A stretch of 64,000 bases of DNA from Acidobacteriaceae bacterium (lineage in GTDB: Bacteria; Acidobacteriota; Terriglobia; Terriglobales; Acidobacteriaceae). Below, piece after piece: positions 26,060-35,600 of this stretch. Each line of letters opens with the position of its first letter. The first letter of the stretch is position 1. The notes below the pieces were generated by a model. That model saw only the letters and a list, made by a program, of their open reading frames with translations. It did not search any database and was not told the DNA's origin. The translations under genes were made by a program, and so were the position numbers. Location of the stretch: contig JAOAPN010000012.1 in assembly GCA_025462885.1 (NCBI GenBank), positions 186,001-250,000 on the forward strand, in the 5' to 3' direction.

Positions 26060-28093
26060 TTACATAACCGGTGGGGCTTCAATTCCCAGATACCCAAGTG
26101 CCCGCACCATCTCGCGCTGCGCCACGGCGGCTGTCGCGAGCAGGAGCGTCTTGCGGGCGGGATCGGTCTCGTTCAAGACATGGTGCCGGTGGTAGAAGTT
26201 GTTGAACTGCTGCGCGAGCTGGAAGGCATACTTCGCCAGGTAGGCCGGTTCTGCCGTCGAGATACATTGCTCGATCACCAGCGTCAGCTTCGACGCGAGC
26301 AGCCATGTCTCCCAGAGACTTGATCCTTCTTCCACATCGAGAGCTGCGCCGAGGTCGAGTGTGGCCATGGCGGCCAGTGACTCCTCTGCCGTTGTTCCCG
26401 CTTTGCGGAAGATGTTCGCTGCCCGGACGATGGCGTACTGGACGTAAGGGCCGGTCTCGCCTTCGAAGCTGAGCGCGTCCTTGAAGTCGAATGCGATGAC
26501 GGTGTTGCGCGTAAAGCGCAGCATAAAGTAGCGCAGCGCACCGATGCCGATCTGCGTTGCGGTGGAGAGCCGCTCCGTCTCTGCGATCTCCGGATGCCGG
26601 GTGTCCACCTCTGCTTTGGCGGCAGCGATCAAGCGATCGAGCAGATCGTCCGCCTTCACGCCGAAGCCCTTGCGGCCACTCACTTCAATGTAGGCGCGCT
26701 TCTGATCTTCCTCGCTTACGGTGTAGCCCAGATCCATCGCACAACGCGGCGTCAATGCCACCATCTCGTAGCTGAAGTGGGTGTACCGGTCGGCGGCGTC
26801 CGTGAAGCCCATACCGCGGAGCGCCTGGACGACCTGCGTCTGCGGATCGTTCTGCCGCGAATCGATCACGTTGTAGATTGCGTCCGCCTTGCCGAAGGTC
26901 GGTGGCTGCGGCTCAGTGACCGGGCCGGCAGTGGAGATCCAGCAGGTGTGGGTCGGATACTCGTGGAAACGCTCATAGCCAAAGTCCTTGCCGGGCAACA
27001 GACCGAACTTCCAGAGGTGGTATGCGATGTCCTTGCCGACGTAGGTCACGGTCCCATTGGAACGCACGATCACCTTCGCATCTTCATCGGGCGCGTCGCT
27101 CCCGATAACCTGCGCTTCAGCACCCGCGCGTCGCATGACGTAACAGCCTTTGTTCTTGCCCGAGGTCTCGAGGTAGAGGACGCCGCGCTCCATCATCAAG
27201 GTCCGTGCCGCATCCCAGAAGTGCAGCGAAAGAATCTCGCTCTCGCGCGGCAGGAAGTCGTACTCGATGCCCAGCCGCTCCATCGTCTCCAGATGGCGGC
27301 GCAGCACAGCCGTTGAGACGAGGTCCGCAATCTCCGCAGTCTCGTTGCTGCCGGTCTCGAGAGCATGCAGCGTGTCCAGCCGAAGCTGCTTGCGAGCGGC
27401 CAACTCTGCGGCGTCCGTGGTCGCGGTGTACCACTGCGAGACGCGGGCGTAGAGATCCCAGCAGTAGTAGTCGATGCGGGTGCTGGTCTCCATCAGCTCG
27501 GTCAGCAGTTCGCGTGTGCTGCCGAGGGTCTTCCCTTCGAGATGCACTAGCCCGACCACCACGTCGGCGACCTGCACGCCGGTGTTGTCGATGTAGTTCT
27601 GAACGCCCACCTCGTAGCCACTCTTGTAGTCGTCCTTGCGGAGCAGGCGCTGGAACGTGTCGCCCAGGATCGCGTTGCGGAGGTGCCCGATGTGCGCAGC
27701 CTTGTTCGGATTGATGCTGGTGTGCTCGATCAGCCGGAAGCCCGGACCGCCGATATCGGCATGCTGATCCGCGGCACTCCGCCGCACCGCCGCCGTCCGA
27801 TCCAGACGGATATTCAGATAGCCCGCACCTGCGATCTCCACGCTGGCGATACCCTGTAACTCCGGCTGCCCTGCCGCAAGCTCGGCGGTCAACTCCGCCG
27901 CCAGCTCCGTCGCGATGGCACGGGGAGCCTTACGGAGCCGCTTGGCAAGTTCGAAGGCCACCGGCAGCGCGAGCTCGCCCATGGCGATGCTGGGTGGCTG
28001 TTCCACCGCGAGCTGGGTCAGAGTTATGTCGTACTTTGCGAGGAGGATGGCCTGAATTCGGGCCAATAATGACTGCTGGATTGTGCGATACAT
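26060..28093 (-). CDS. argS: Arginyl-tRNA synthetase
   Basis: A 677-residue class I synthetase that charges tRNA-Arg. The ArgS-specific N-terminal domain spans about 1-110. The HIGH signature is HIGHLRNA at 134-141, preceded by EHTSINPNK, a typical ArgS lead-in. The KMSKS loop is degenerate, EVSGRKGFGVKADDL, as in many ArgS. The C-terminal DALR anticodon-binding domain ends at LGIEAPPVM. It is somewhat longer than E. coli ArgS (577). It lies in the same window as a tRNA-Arg gene but not next to it. Confidence 0.97.
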   Translation of the reverse strand: MYRTIQQSLLARIQAILLAKYDITLTQLAVEQPPSIAMGELALPVAFELAKRLRKAPRAIATELAAELTAELAAGQPELQGIASVEIAGAGYLNIRLDRTAAVRRSAADQHADIGGPGFRLIEHTSINPNKAAHIGHLRNAILGDTFQRLLRKDDYKSGYEVGVQNYIDNTGVQVADVVVGLVHLEGKTLGSTRELLTELMETSTRIDYYCWDLYARVSQWYTATTDAAELAARKQLRLDTLHALETGSNETAEIADLVSTAVLRRHLETMERLGIEYDFLPRESEILSLHFWDAARTLMMERGVLYLETSGKNKGCYVMRRAGAEAQVIGSDAPDEDAKVIVRSNGTVTYVGKDIAYHLWKFGLLPGKDFGYERFHEYPTHTCWISTAGPVTEPQPPTFGKADAIYNVIDSRQNDPQTQVVQALRGMGFTDAADRYTHFSYEMVALTPRCAMDLGYTVSEEDQKRAYIEVSGRKGFGVKADDLLDRLIAAAKAEVDTRHPEIAETERLSTATQIGIGALRYFMLRFTRNTVIAFDFKDALSFEGETGPYVQYAIVRAANIFRKAGTTAEESLAAMATLDLGAALDVEEGSSLWETWLLASKLTLVIEQCISTAEPAYLAKYAFQLAQQFNNFYHRHHVLNETDPARKTLLLATAAVAQREMVRALGYLGIEAPPVM

Positions 28094-28170
28094 GCGTGCG
28101 ATTCACCGCTTTAAAAGATGTTGTATGACTCTCTTCAGTCTACGCGAGGCAGGTCCCTGTCTAACGACAG

Positions 28171-29190
28171 TTACTCCAGCGGCAGCTCGTCCGGCAGTGT
28201 CTCGATCTCCTGCAGGAGCGGCTTGTGATTATGGATGCGGGCCCGGTGGACCAGAAAGATGATGCCGCCCGCGCCCGTCACCGAAATCAGCAGCCATGCG
28301 TGAAGCGCCAGCCCGAACAGCGCGGAGGGGGCTTCGAGTGCTCCGTGGCTCATCAGCGACGTTTTGACCGCCCACTCGAACGTTCCGATGGCCCCGGGGG
28401 AGCTGGGAATCAAGTAAGAAAGATTTGCCACCGAGACGGCCTGCCACGGTCCGACGGGATCCGTTACCAGGCCAATGGCATGGGCCGCTGAGACGAAGAT
28501 CATTCCCTCGCAGCCCCAGATCACGAACGATTGCACCAGCAGCAGGAGCGATCCGGCCACCCCGATTTGGCGGATGCATCCGACTGCCAACAGGAGCCAG
28601 TTCTCTATCTTGGCCAGCTTTGCGTTCTGCGGCAGACGCGCGAAGAGCTTGCGGAATCCAGCCTCCAGCGCGCGCGCTCCTACGAGGAGCACCAGTAGCC
28701 CCACGGTCGAGACTCCCAGCATCGTCTCGGCGAGTTGACGCGAGTGCGGCGAGACTCCCGGCCCCATGAAAGCCACAAAGAGCAGGACCAGCACAAAGAT
28801 GTCGAGCAGCTTCTCCAGGATGACCGTGCTCAGAATCACCGAGGGCGACGCGCCCAGGTCGCCCGCATAGGTGAAGACCCGCATGATGTCGCCAATCCGC
28901 AATGGAAGGATGTTGTTGGCCGCAAGCGACGTCATCAGCACTCGCGCACAGACGCCGAACTTCGCGCCGGTCGAACGCATCATCACGGTCCAGCGCACGC
29001 ACCGCAGCGTATAGCTGCCTGCGGTAAACAGCAGGATGCCGATGATCCACAGCGGAGACACGACGCGCAGCGCTCGAATCTGCGCGAACGAGATGTTTTT
29101 GAAGGTGTACCAGAGGAAGAACGCGCTGACGAGAAGACCCGGCACGGTCTTCGCGAGGTTCCGGCCCCGGCTCGCTGGGGGAGTACTCAT
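28171..29190 (-). CDS. Flippase-like membrane protein (lysylphosphatidylglycerol synthetase TM-domain family, YbhN-like)
   Basis: A 339-residue integral membrane protein with about eight helices. It has the family pattern VRWTVMMRSTGAKFG, then LLTSLAANNILPLRIGDIMR-type sequence, then VILSTVILEKLLDI, and NLSYLIPSSPGAIGTFEWAV. It lacks the soluble aminoacyl-transfer domain of MprF, so it is the flippase-like half only. Such proteins are thought to move or handle lipid-linked molecules. ATG 29190 has GAGG 5 bases upstream. It sits between argS and an aminotransferase, all on the minus strand. Confidence 0.82.
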   Translation of the reverse strand: MSTPPASRGRNLAKTVPGLLVSAFFLWYTFKNISFAQIRALRVVSPLWIIGILLFTAGSYTLRCVRWTVMMRSTGAKFGVCARVLMTSLAANNILPLRIGDIMRVFTYAGDLGASPSVILSTVILEKLLDIFVLVLLFVAFMGPGVSPHSRQLAETMLGVSTVGLLVLLVGARALEAGFRKLFARLPQNAKLAKIENWLLLAVGCIRQIGVAGSLLLLVQSFVIWGCEGMIFVSAAHAIGLVTDPVGPWQAVSVANLSYLIPSSPGAIGTFEWAVKTSLMSHGALEAPSALFGLALHAWLLISVTGAGGIIFLVHRARIHNHKPLLQEIETLPDELPLE

Positions 29191-29281
29191 GACACCTCAC
29201 ACGGGACGGGACGAAGGACAGGATAGGGGGAGAAGCGAAGCGGCATAGGCACTCCCATTGTACCGTTCGCCCCGTGTTGAG

Positions 29282-30586
29282 CTACGCCGAAGCCGTCATC
29301 GCTGCCATGACACCGGCAAAGCTCAGATCCAGGAGCCGGTACGCCTCGTCGACGTCGTCCCTGCTGATATTCATGGGCGGCGAGATGCGCAGTACGTTGT
29401 TGTACATACCGCCCTTTCCGATCAGCAGGCCGTGCTCGCGCGCCACCTCCAGGATCTCGGTCGCGAGAGCCGGTGCGGGCTCTTTTGTCCTGGGGTCGAG
29501 GACCAGTTCCATCGCCTGCATCAGCCCCATCCCCCGAACATCGCCAATGACGGGATACTTCTGCTGCAGTTCCAGCAGCTTCTCCCGGAGGTAGCCGCCC
29601 ACCACATCGCAGTTGGTGATCAGGTCATCTTCTTCGATCAGATCGATCACGGCCTTGGCTGTAACGCTCGCGATGGGATTGCCGCCGAAGGTGGAGATCG
29701 AGGGCCCCTGATAGGCGTTTGCGATCTCCGGGGTGGCAACCGTCAGGCCGATGGGATAGCCGTTGCCGAGGCTCTTGGCTGCGGTGATGACGTCCGGCTC
29801 CACCTCCCAGTGCTCGATCCCGAACCACTTCTTGCCGGTGCGGCCCCAGCCGGTCTGCACCTCGTCCGCGATAAAGTCTCCGCCGTACTGCTTCACGATG
29901 TTGAAGGCGATCTTGAAGTACTCCTTCGGAGGCGTGATGAAGCCCCCAACCCCTTGAATCGGCTCGGCGATCATGCCGGCAATCGCGCCGCTGGTACTGG
30001 CCTGGATGACGCCTTCGATATCCTTCGCGCACGCAACTTCGCAGGATGGATACGTTTTACCGAGCGGACAGCGGTAGCAGTACGGATTCATCGCATGCAC
30101 CACGCCTACCTGGTAGGACGACCTGCGCCACGCGCTGATCCCATTCAACGACTTCGTCAGCGACGACCGGCCGCTGTACGAGTGGCGCAACGCGATCACC
30201 TCCAGGTTGCCGGTGTGCTGGCGGATGGAGTCGATGGCCGTCTCGTTTGCGTCTGTGCCGCTGGTGGTAAAGAAGCTCTTCTCCAGCCGACCAGGAGTGA
30301 TCTGCGCGATCTTTTCAGCCAGCGCCACCATCGTCTCGTGCGGATACAACGTCGAGGTATGGCCGAGCTTATCCATCTGGGCCTTCACCGGAGCGTTGAT
30401 GCGGGGGTTGGAATGTCCCACCCCAACCGTCACGATGCCGCCGAAGAAATCGAGGTAGCGCTTGCCCTCCACGTCCCACACATGCTGCATCTCGCCGCGC
30501 GCGATCGGCAGTGGGTCCGCAAAATAGTTCGAGATGGCGGGGTAGATAAACTGTTGCTGCTTGCGATTGATCTCGTTGCGGTCCAT
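29282..30586 (-). CDS. Class III PLP-dependent aminotransferase
   Basis: A 434-residue fold-type I aminotransferase of the AGXT2/aspartate aminotransferase family group. Visible marks are YLDFFGGIVTVGVGHSNPRI near the start, FFTTSGTDANETAID (PLP phosphate binding), IADEVQTGWGRTGKKWFGIEHW (Asp contacts the PLP ring nitrogen), and the Schiff-base lysine in AAKSLGNGYPIG. The start at ATG 30586 is supported by GGGGAGA 9 bases upstream; the frame stays open 90 codons further with non-conserved sequence. It probably uses an omega-amino acid or alanine with glyoxylate or pyruvate; the substrate is not decided. Confidence 0.88.
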   Translation of the reverse strand: MDRNEINRKQQQFIYPAISNYFADPLPIARGEMQHVWDVEGKRYLDFFGGIVTVGVGHSNPRINAPVKAQMDKLGHTSTLYPHETMVALAEKIAQITPGRLEKSFFTTSGTDANETAIDSIRQHTGNLEVIALRHSYSGRSSLTKSLNGISAWRRSSYQVGVVHAMNPYCYRCPLGKTYPSCEVACAKDIEGVIQASTSGAIAGMIAEPIQGVGGFITPPKEYFKIAFNIVKQYGGDFIADEVQTGWGRTGKKWFGIEHWEVEPDVITAAKSLGNGYPIGLTVATPEIANAYQGPSISTFGGNPIASVTAKAVIDLIEEDDLITNCDVVGGYLREKLLELQQKYPVIGDVRGMGLMQAMELVLDPRTKEPAPALATEILEVAREHGLLIGKGGMYNNVLRISPPMNISRDDVDEAYRLLDLSFAGVMAAMTASA

Positions 30587-30734
30587 GGTGCTGATCTCCC
30601 CATCTCTGAATCCAAAAACTGAATCTCGAACCTGAATTCCTACTATACCCAGCGAATCCGGCCAGAATCCTGATTTCTCGTTCCGGGGTTGTGTTCGCTG
30701 GTGCGGATTCTGCCGGTCTTGCCCTACACTTGTC

Positions 30735-32348
30735 GTGCGGAGTCTCTCCGCCGGGGTTAAAGCTGTGGCAGCAACATTGACGTTACCTGTCCACGAACGG
30801 CTCGGACACGCAAGAGCATCGGGAGACGACCGCCTGTTTGGAACAGCGGTGGTCACACTTCTGACGCTCTTCGCTCTCGCCGTGCACGGCTATCATCCCT
30901 ACGCTGAAGACGGCGGCCTCTATATGGCTGGCGTCAAGCGCCTTCTGAATCCCGCACTCTACCCGCAGTGGTCGGAGTTCGTTACAGAACATCTGCGCTT
31001 CTCGCTGTTCGCACCCTTGATCGCAGCCCTGGTGCGTCTCTCGCATCTTTCCCTGATGACAGTGTGGATGCTGCTTTACATCGCCAGCTTCTGGACCACA
31101 CTCTTCGCTGCCTGGCTGCTGGCGGAACGATGCTACTCCAGCCGCGAGGCTCGATGCGGAGCCGTTGCGCTGCTGGCTGTATGGTTGCCGATCCCCATCG
31201 CCGGAACGTCGCTCATGCTGATGGACCCCTACTTCTCCGCGAGAAGTATCTCCACGCCTTGCGCACTGCTGGCCCTGGTCGGAATCCTCGACTGCTTCCG
31301 ACCGAAGGATGGACGCTTGTCGACTCGCCTTCGCGGCGCAGCGATTTTCTTCGGAGCCCTGATAGTCGCCCTGCTGGTTCATCCCTTGATGGCAGCGTAT
31401 GCGCTGGGCTGTGCGCTGCTGCTCTCCTGCCTGCTCGCGACGAGACGAACGCTGCGTATCGGGGGTACGGCCGGGCTCTGCCTGCTGGCGGTGCTGGCGG
31501 CCGCGACTCTCTACAGTTCCGCGCCACCTGAGACCGCCGGCTACCTTCGCGTCGCCCTGACCCGCACGTATTGGTTCCTGGGCCGGTGGCAGTGGTACGA
31601 ACAGTTCGGACTGATCGCTCCGCTGGCCATTCTGGCGTATTTCGGATGGCGCCCTGCCGCGGGAGACGACTCCGCCCGCGGACTGGCCCGCACGGGCACA
31701 GTCGCTGCTTCGGTTGCGATTCTGGTCGCACTCCTCTTCGCCCGCACGACCGCACCCACCTACCTCGTGGCCCGTTTGCAGCCGCTTCGTATCTTCCAGA
31801 TCGTCTATGTGCTGATGATCCTGGCGCTGGGAGCGATGCTGGGCGAAAAAATCCTGCAACGCAAGCCTGCCCGGTGGGGCATCACCTTCGCGCTGCTCGC
31901 CGTGACGATGCTCTACGCCGAGCGTCAGACCTTCCCTCGTTCGGCACATCTCGAGGTGCCATGGAATCAGCACGAAAATGGCTGGCAGCGGGCCTTCACC
32001 TGGATCAGCCTTAATACCCCCGTCGATGCACTTTTTGCGCTCGACGCCCACTATGTCACGCAGCCGGGAGAGGATGCGCAGACCTTCCGCGCCATCGCCG
32101 AACGCAGCGCCCTCGCGGATTACTCGAAGGATGGCGGCGAAGCTTCCATCACCCCAGACCTCACCGCGGCCTGGGCTATCGGACAGGCCGCGCAGACCGG
32201 GCTGAATACCGCCTCCGACGCCGCGCGCCTCGCGTCGCTCAAACCGCTTGGGGTCAACTGGGTCGTGCTGCCGAGTGCGGCTGCGACGCGCTTCGCCTGC
32301 GCCTATACCGACGAAGCGGTCAAAGTGTGTCGATTGCCCGCTCGATAA
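30735..32348 (+). CDS. Polytopic membrane protein, possible GT-C-type glycosyltransferase
   Basis: A 537-residue protein with about ten membrane helices spread over residues 35-390 and a soluble C-terminal part (about 400-537). The first external loop holds PYAEDGGLYMAGVKRLL, an acidic ED pair in the position where GT-C enzymes carry catalytic acids. The C-terminal part includes TWISLNTPVDALFALDAHY and ends in a segment with two cysteines. No specific family was recognised. The start is GTG 30735 or a nearby alternative start; no clear ribosome-binding site decides it. It converges on bcsC across a large hairpin. Confidence 0.65.
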   Translation: MRSLSAGVKAVAATLTLPVHERLGHARASGDDRLFGTAVVTLLTLFALAVHGYHPYAEDGGLYMAGVKRLLNPALYPQWSEFVTEHLRFSLFAPLIAALVRLSHLSLMTVWMLLYIASFWTTLFAAWLLAERCYSSREARCGAVALLAVWLPIPIAGTSLMLMDPYFSARSISTPCALLALVGILDCFRPKDGRLSTRLRGAAIFFGALIVALLVHPLMAAYALGCALLLSCLLATRRTLRIGGTAGLCLLAVLAAATLYSSAPPETAGYLRVALTRTYWFLGRWQWYEQFGLIAPLAILAYFGWRPAAGDDSARGLARTGTVAASVAILVALLFARTTAPTYLVARLQPLRIFQIVYVLMILALGAMLGEKILQRKPARWGITFALLAVTMLYAERQTFPRSAHLEVPWNQHENGWQRAFTWISLNTPVDALFALDAHYVTQPGEDAQTFRAIAERSALADYSKDGGEASITPDLTAAWAIGQAAQTGLNTASDAARLASLKPLGVNWVVLPSAAATRFACAYTDEAVKVCRLPAR

Positions 32349-32424
32349 ATCAAGCTGCACGCAGCGTTGCCGTGAGTCAGCAGGCGCCTGGACTGATCGA
32401 CGGTGGACCTTTTAGGCTAGGCAG

Positions 32425-32640
32425 TATCGACATATACAGGGGTTACATCTTCGCCGGTGGGGTTGAATTGGGAAGGATATTTGGAAGGGCACGACTTCAG
32501 CCATGCCGAGAGAAGCGCCCCCTCTATCCTTTGTTTCTTTTATCGGTTTGCCTATGGCAAACCGATAAAAGAAACAAATCAAAATACGGTGCATTTGGTA
32601 CACCTGAAGGTGTGCCCTTTCAAGGGGCTATATGTCGATG
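32425..32640. repeat. Long imperfect inverted repeat (acidobacterial intergenic element)
   Basis: Inverted homology extends well beyond the central hairpin. TatcgacataTa at 32425-32436 is mirrored by tatatgtcgatg at 32629-32640. gaagggcacgacttcag near 32484 is mirrored by ctgaaggtgtgcccttt near 32604. The left arm carries about 40 extra bases. The whole fills the space between two convergent genes. Stretches with the gggcacgacttcag core are familiar from intergenic DNA of Terriglobia (general knowledge, unchecked). Confidence 0.55.
32530..32578. terminator. Perfect 23-bp hairpin, probable bidirectional terminator
   Basis: Bases 32530-32552 are exactly complementary to 32556-32578, leaving a three-base loop (tat). 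The stem ends in A/T-rich arms (tttgtttctttta). It lies 180 bases after the plus-strand membrane protein gene and 67 bases after the minus-strand bcsC stop, so it can stop transcription from both sides. It is the core of the larger inverted repeat. Confidence 0.65.
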
Positions 32641-32644
32641 CGCC

Positions 32645-35600
32645 CTACGGGACGCGAAGTGGCCGGAAGCCGGTCGTCGGGAACAGACCCGTCGGGCCAC
32701 CATCGATATCGGGCTGAGACTTGAACAGGTAGCGCACGAAGAAACCACCTGAGACCATGTTGTAATTGTTCGTATTATTGCCGGTCAAAAAGCCGCCCAC
32801 ATACCAGCGGTCCGCGATCCGGTAAGAGCCCTGCGAGTTGATCCCGTAGTTCAGGCCCGTGTTGCTGTTCAAGGTGTAGAACGGATTCGAAGCACCCGTC
32901 TGCAACGCCAGGTCCAGCGGATAGTAGGGAGCCTTGTCTTCCTGGAAGGTCTGAAGACCCACGCTTCCATTGATCGTGTAGTTGAACGCCCGCTTGTAAT
33001 GGCCGGTGAAACTGACCGGAACGGATGCCAGGAAGTAGACATTCGGGCTGAAGTATCCGCCCTGCCCGTACGTTAGACCGCGCTCGTTGGCGTCGTAGTG
33101 CATCCCGTAGAAGCTTGTGCCGACATTGAGGCTGCCATACTGCGGCCAATTCTTCACCCGGAAGTACGCGCCCATCGTGCCCTCGTACTTGCGGTTATCG
33201 AGTACGTGGTATCCATCCAGTACGTACCCTGCAGCCGACACGTACAGTCCACTCTTTTCGTTGCCGACATCGATGCGGGCTCCACCACCCGTCGAGACTA
33301 CGCCGCCCCAGATATTGCCCTCGTAGACGGCGGTGGTCGATCCCGGATCGCGCAGGCCGGCGTATGCAAGCTGCGTGTCCTTGACCGAGTCGCGGTCCGC
33401 AAAGAGGGAGAAGTGCCCGCCGCCCGGACGCCAGTTGAACCGGCCTGTGACGTTCGTCACCAGGAAGCCGTACGGCGTGTATCCGGCGGCAATGCCGAAG
33501 TTCTTCGTCGTAAGCTGCAACTCGCCGCCTACGCCGCTGGAAAACTGCTGTGCCGGGGTCGTCAGGGAAGCTCCGCTCGCAGTTCCCAGAACCGGGATGA
33601 CGCCCGATGCTCCAACGAAGGATGCAGTGTTGATCATGCCCGAGTTCAGGAACACGGCGCGCGGCACGATCGTGACCCGCATCGTCTTGCCGAGTACGGC
33701 AGAAGCCTCGAACGGAGACTCCAGATCGGTCAACCGGTCAAAGCCCGGCGTACCGCTCCGATAGCGGCCGTAGCCGATACCGCCCACCCATCCGCTGTAG
33801 GAGGATTCCAGCGCCGAAAGCTCCAGCTCGGTCTGCGCACGCTGCGATAGCGGCGGCCCCAGTGCGCCAGGAGTGCGCGGATCATAGCCGCCCCGTAGCG
33901 GTGGGACATTCTTCGCGGCCAGCTCCGCGTCCGTCGGAGGAACACCGGTCGCCAATGCCGGACCGATCGCCGGATACGCGGTGCTGCCGCTTAACGGCTG
34001 GCTTACTCCCGGATAGCTCATGGCCGGCAGCGGAGGAGGAGGCGGAGCGGCAGCCTGGGTGCGTGTCGACGTCGACCGCCGACCGGTAGAGCTGCCGCGT
34101 GTCACGTCCGGCTGCGGATACTGCTGTCCATAGCTCTCGCTCGTCTGCTGCTGCGCGCTCTGGGTGTACTGCGTATTCTGGGTCGCCGCGCTGCTGAAGT
34201 CTTCCTGCGGAGGGTTGCTCTGCCCGGTCATCGGCACGGGAGCTTTGCCCCTCCCTGCCCGTGCATTCGGAACATACCGGGCCGTCGGGAGCACGTCCGT
34301 CACATCCCGCTGCGCTGGACCTACGCGCGGAGTTGCATCGCCCAACTGCACCGGTACGGGTGAAGGGGTGAAGCCGTACGTCGGTGGCACGTAGGGGACA
34401 TACGGACCGTAAATATCCTGCTGTGGAGTCACCGTGAACTGATATCCGCCCTGGGCCTGCTGGGTCGGCGGACGCTGCTCCTGATACGACGAATCCCCCC
34501 GCGTGGCGGAGGGTAAGGGAGAGTACGTATTTGCTGCATTTTGACTCTGTTGTGTCGGCTGAAGGGGCGGAAGTCCGTCGCCACCATAGGTCGGCGGGGG
34601 CGCGCCCGAAGCCTGCGGAGCATAGTCGCCCAGTCTTCCCTTGCTGGCCGCCGCTCGTGTCGTGCGCGAAGCCGGGTTGCCCATATAAGGAGGGACAACG
34701 CTCGAATGTCCGGCGTAGCCTTGTCCGGTGATCTGCACGGGAGCCTCGCCATTCACATTGCCATAGCTGGGAAGATAGGGCTGGCTGGGGGCGGTTGGCT
34801 CCGAAACAGCCGACGAAGCACCATCGGTAGAACGTAATAGCGTCGCGAGATCCTGCGGCTCGACCGCCTTGGGCAGACGCATCACCGGCATCGGCTGGGC
34901 CAGCTCGTTCGCGAGCTCCGCGCCCGGGTCGCCCGGAGGAAGTGCTGCCAGCGAGGCGCGATAGTACTCCGCAGCTCGTCCGCTGTCACCACGCGCCTGC
35001 TCAAAACGTGCTCCGAGGTTCAGCATCTCGGCATCCCGCGGATACGCATCCAGTCCATAGCGTAGCCACGTCTCTGCAATCTTGGTATCACCGGCGGCAA
35101 GCGCCGCGCCAACCGAAGCCTTATAGTCCGAGGCCGAAGCAGCCGTCATGTCCTGCGACTTGAAGATCAGTACCGCCTGCTTGGGCAGACCTGAGCGAGC
35201 ATAGCCCAAGGCCAGAGCCCGCAGCACCCCGGGATTGTCCGGGAAAGATTTTGCCGCCGCATTCAAGATCGCCAGCGACCGCTGAATATTGCCGTTCGCT
35301 GCCGCCTGGCTTGCGCGACGTACCGCCCAATTCGTCCAGATCGTCTGCACGGTGCGACGCTGTTCGTCGTTCAGATCGGGACGGCCACCCAGCAGCATTA
35401 ACTGGCGGTAAAGTCCGAAGTCGTTTCCGCCATTAAACAGCAGCCACGCATCCTGCACATCGACGTCCGCAGGGGCGGAGGTATGCTGCACCGCGTAGTG
35501 TTGCTGAACACGGGCCATAAAAATCATCGCCTGCTGAGGTTGGCCGAGCGCGTTGTACACAGCGCCGATCGTCTGCAGGTACTCCACATCATTTTCCAGT

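Noticed and set aside
29258..30622. 454-codon plus-strand frame
   Set aside because: Complement of the class III aminotransferase gene; no start signal or motif.
30783..32360. 525-codon minus-strand frame
   Set aside because: Antisense to the polytopic membrane protein; extremely rich in Gln, Arg and Gly, as expected from complementing hydrophobic codons.
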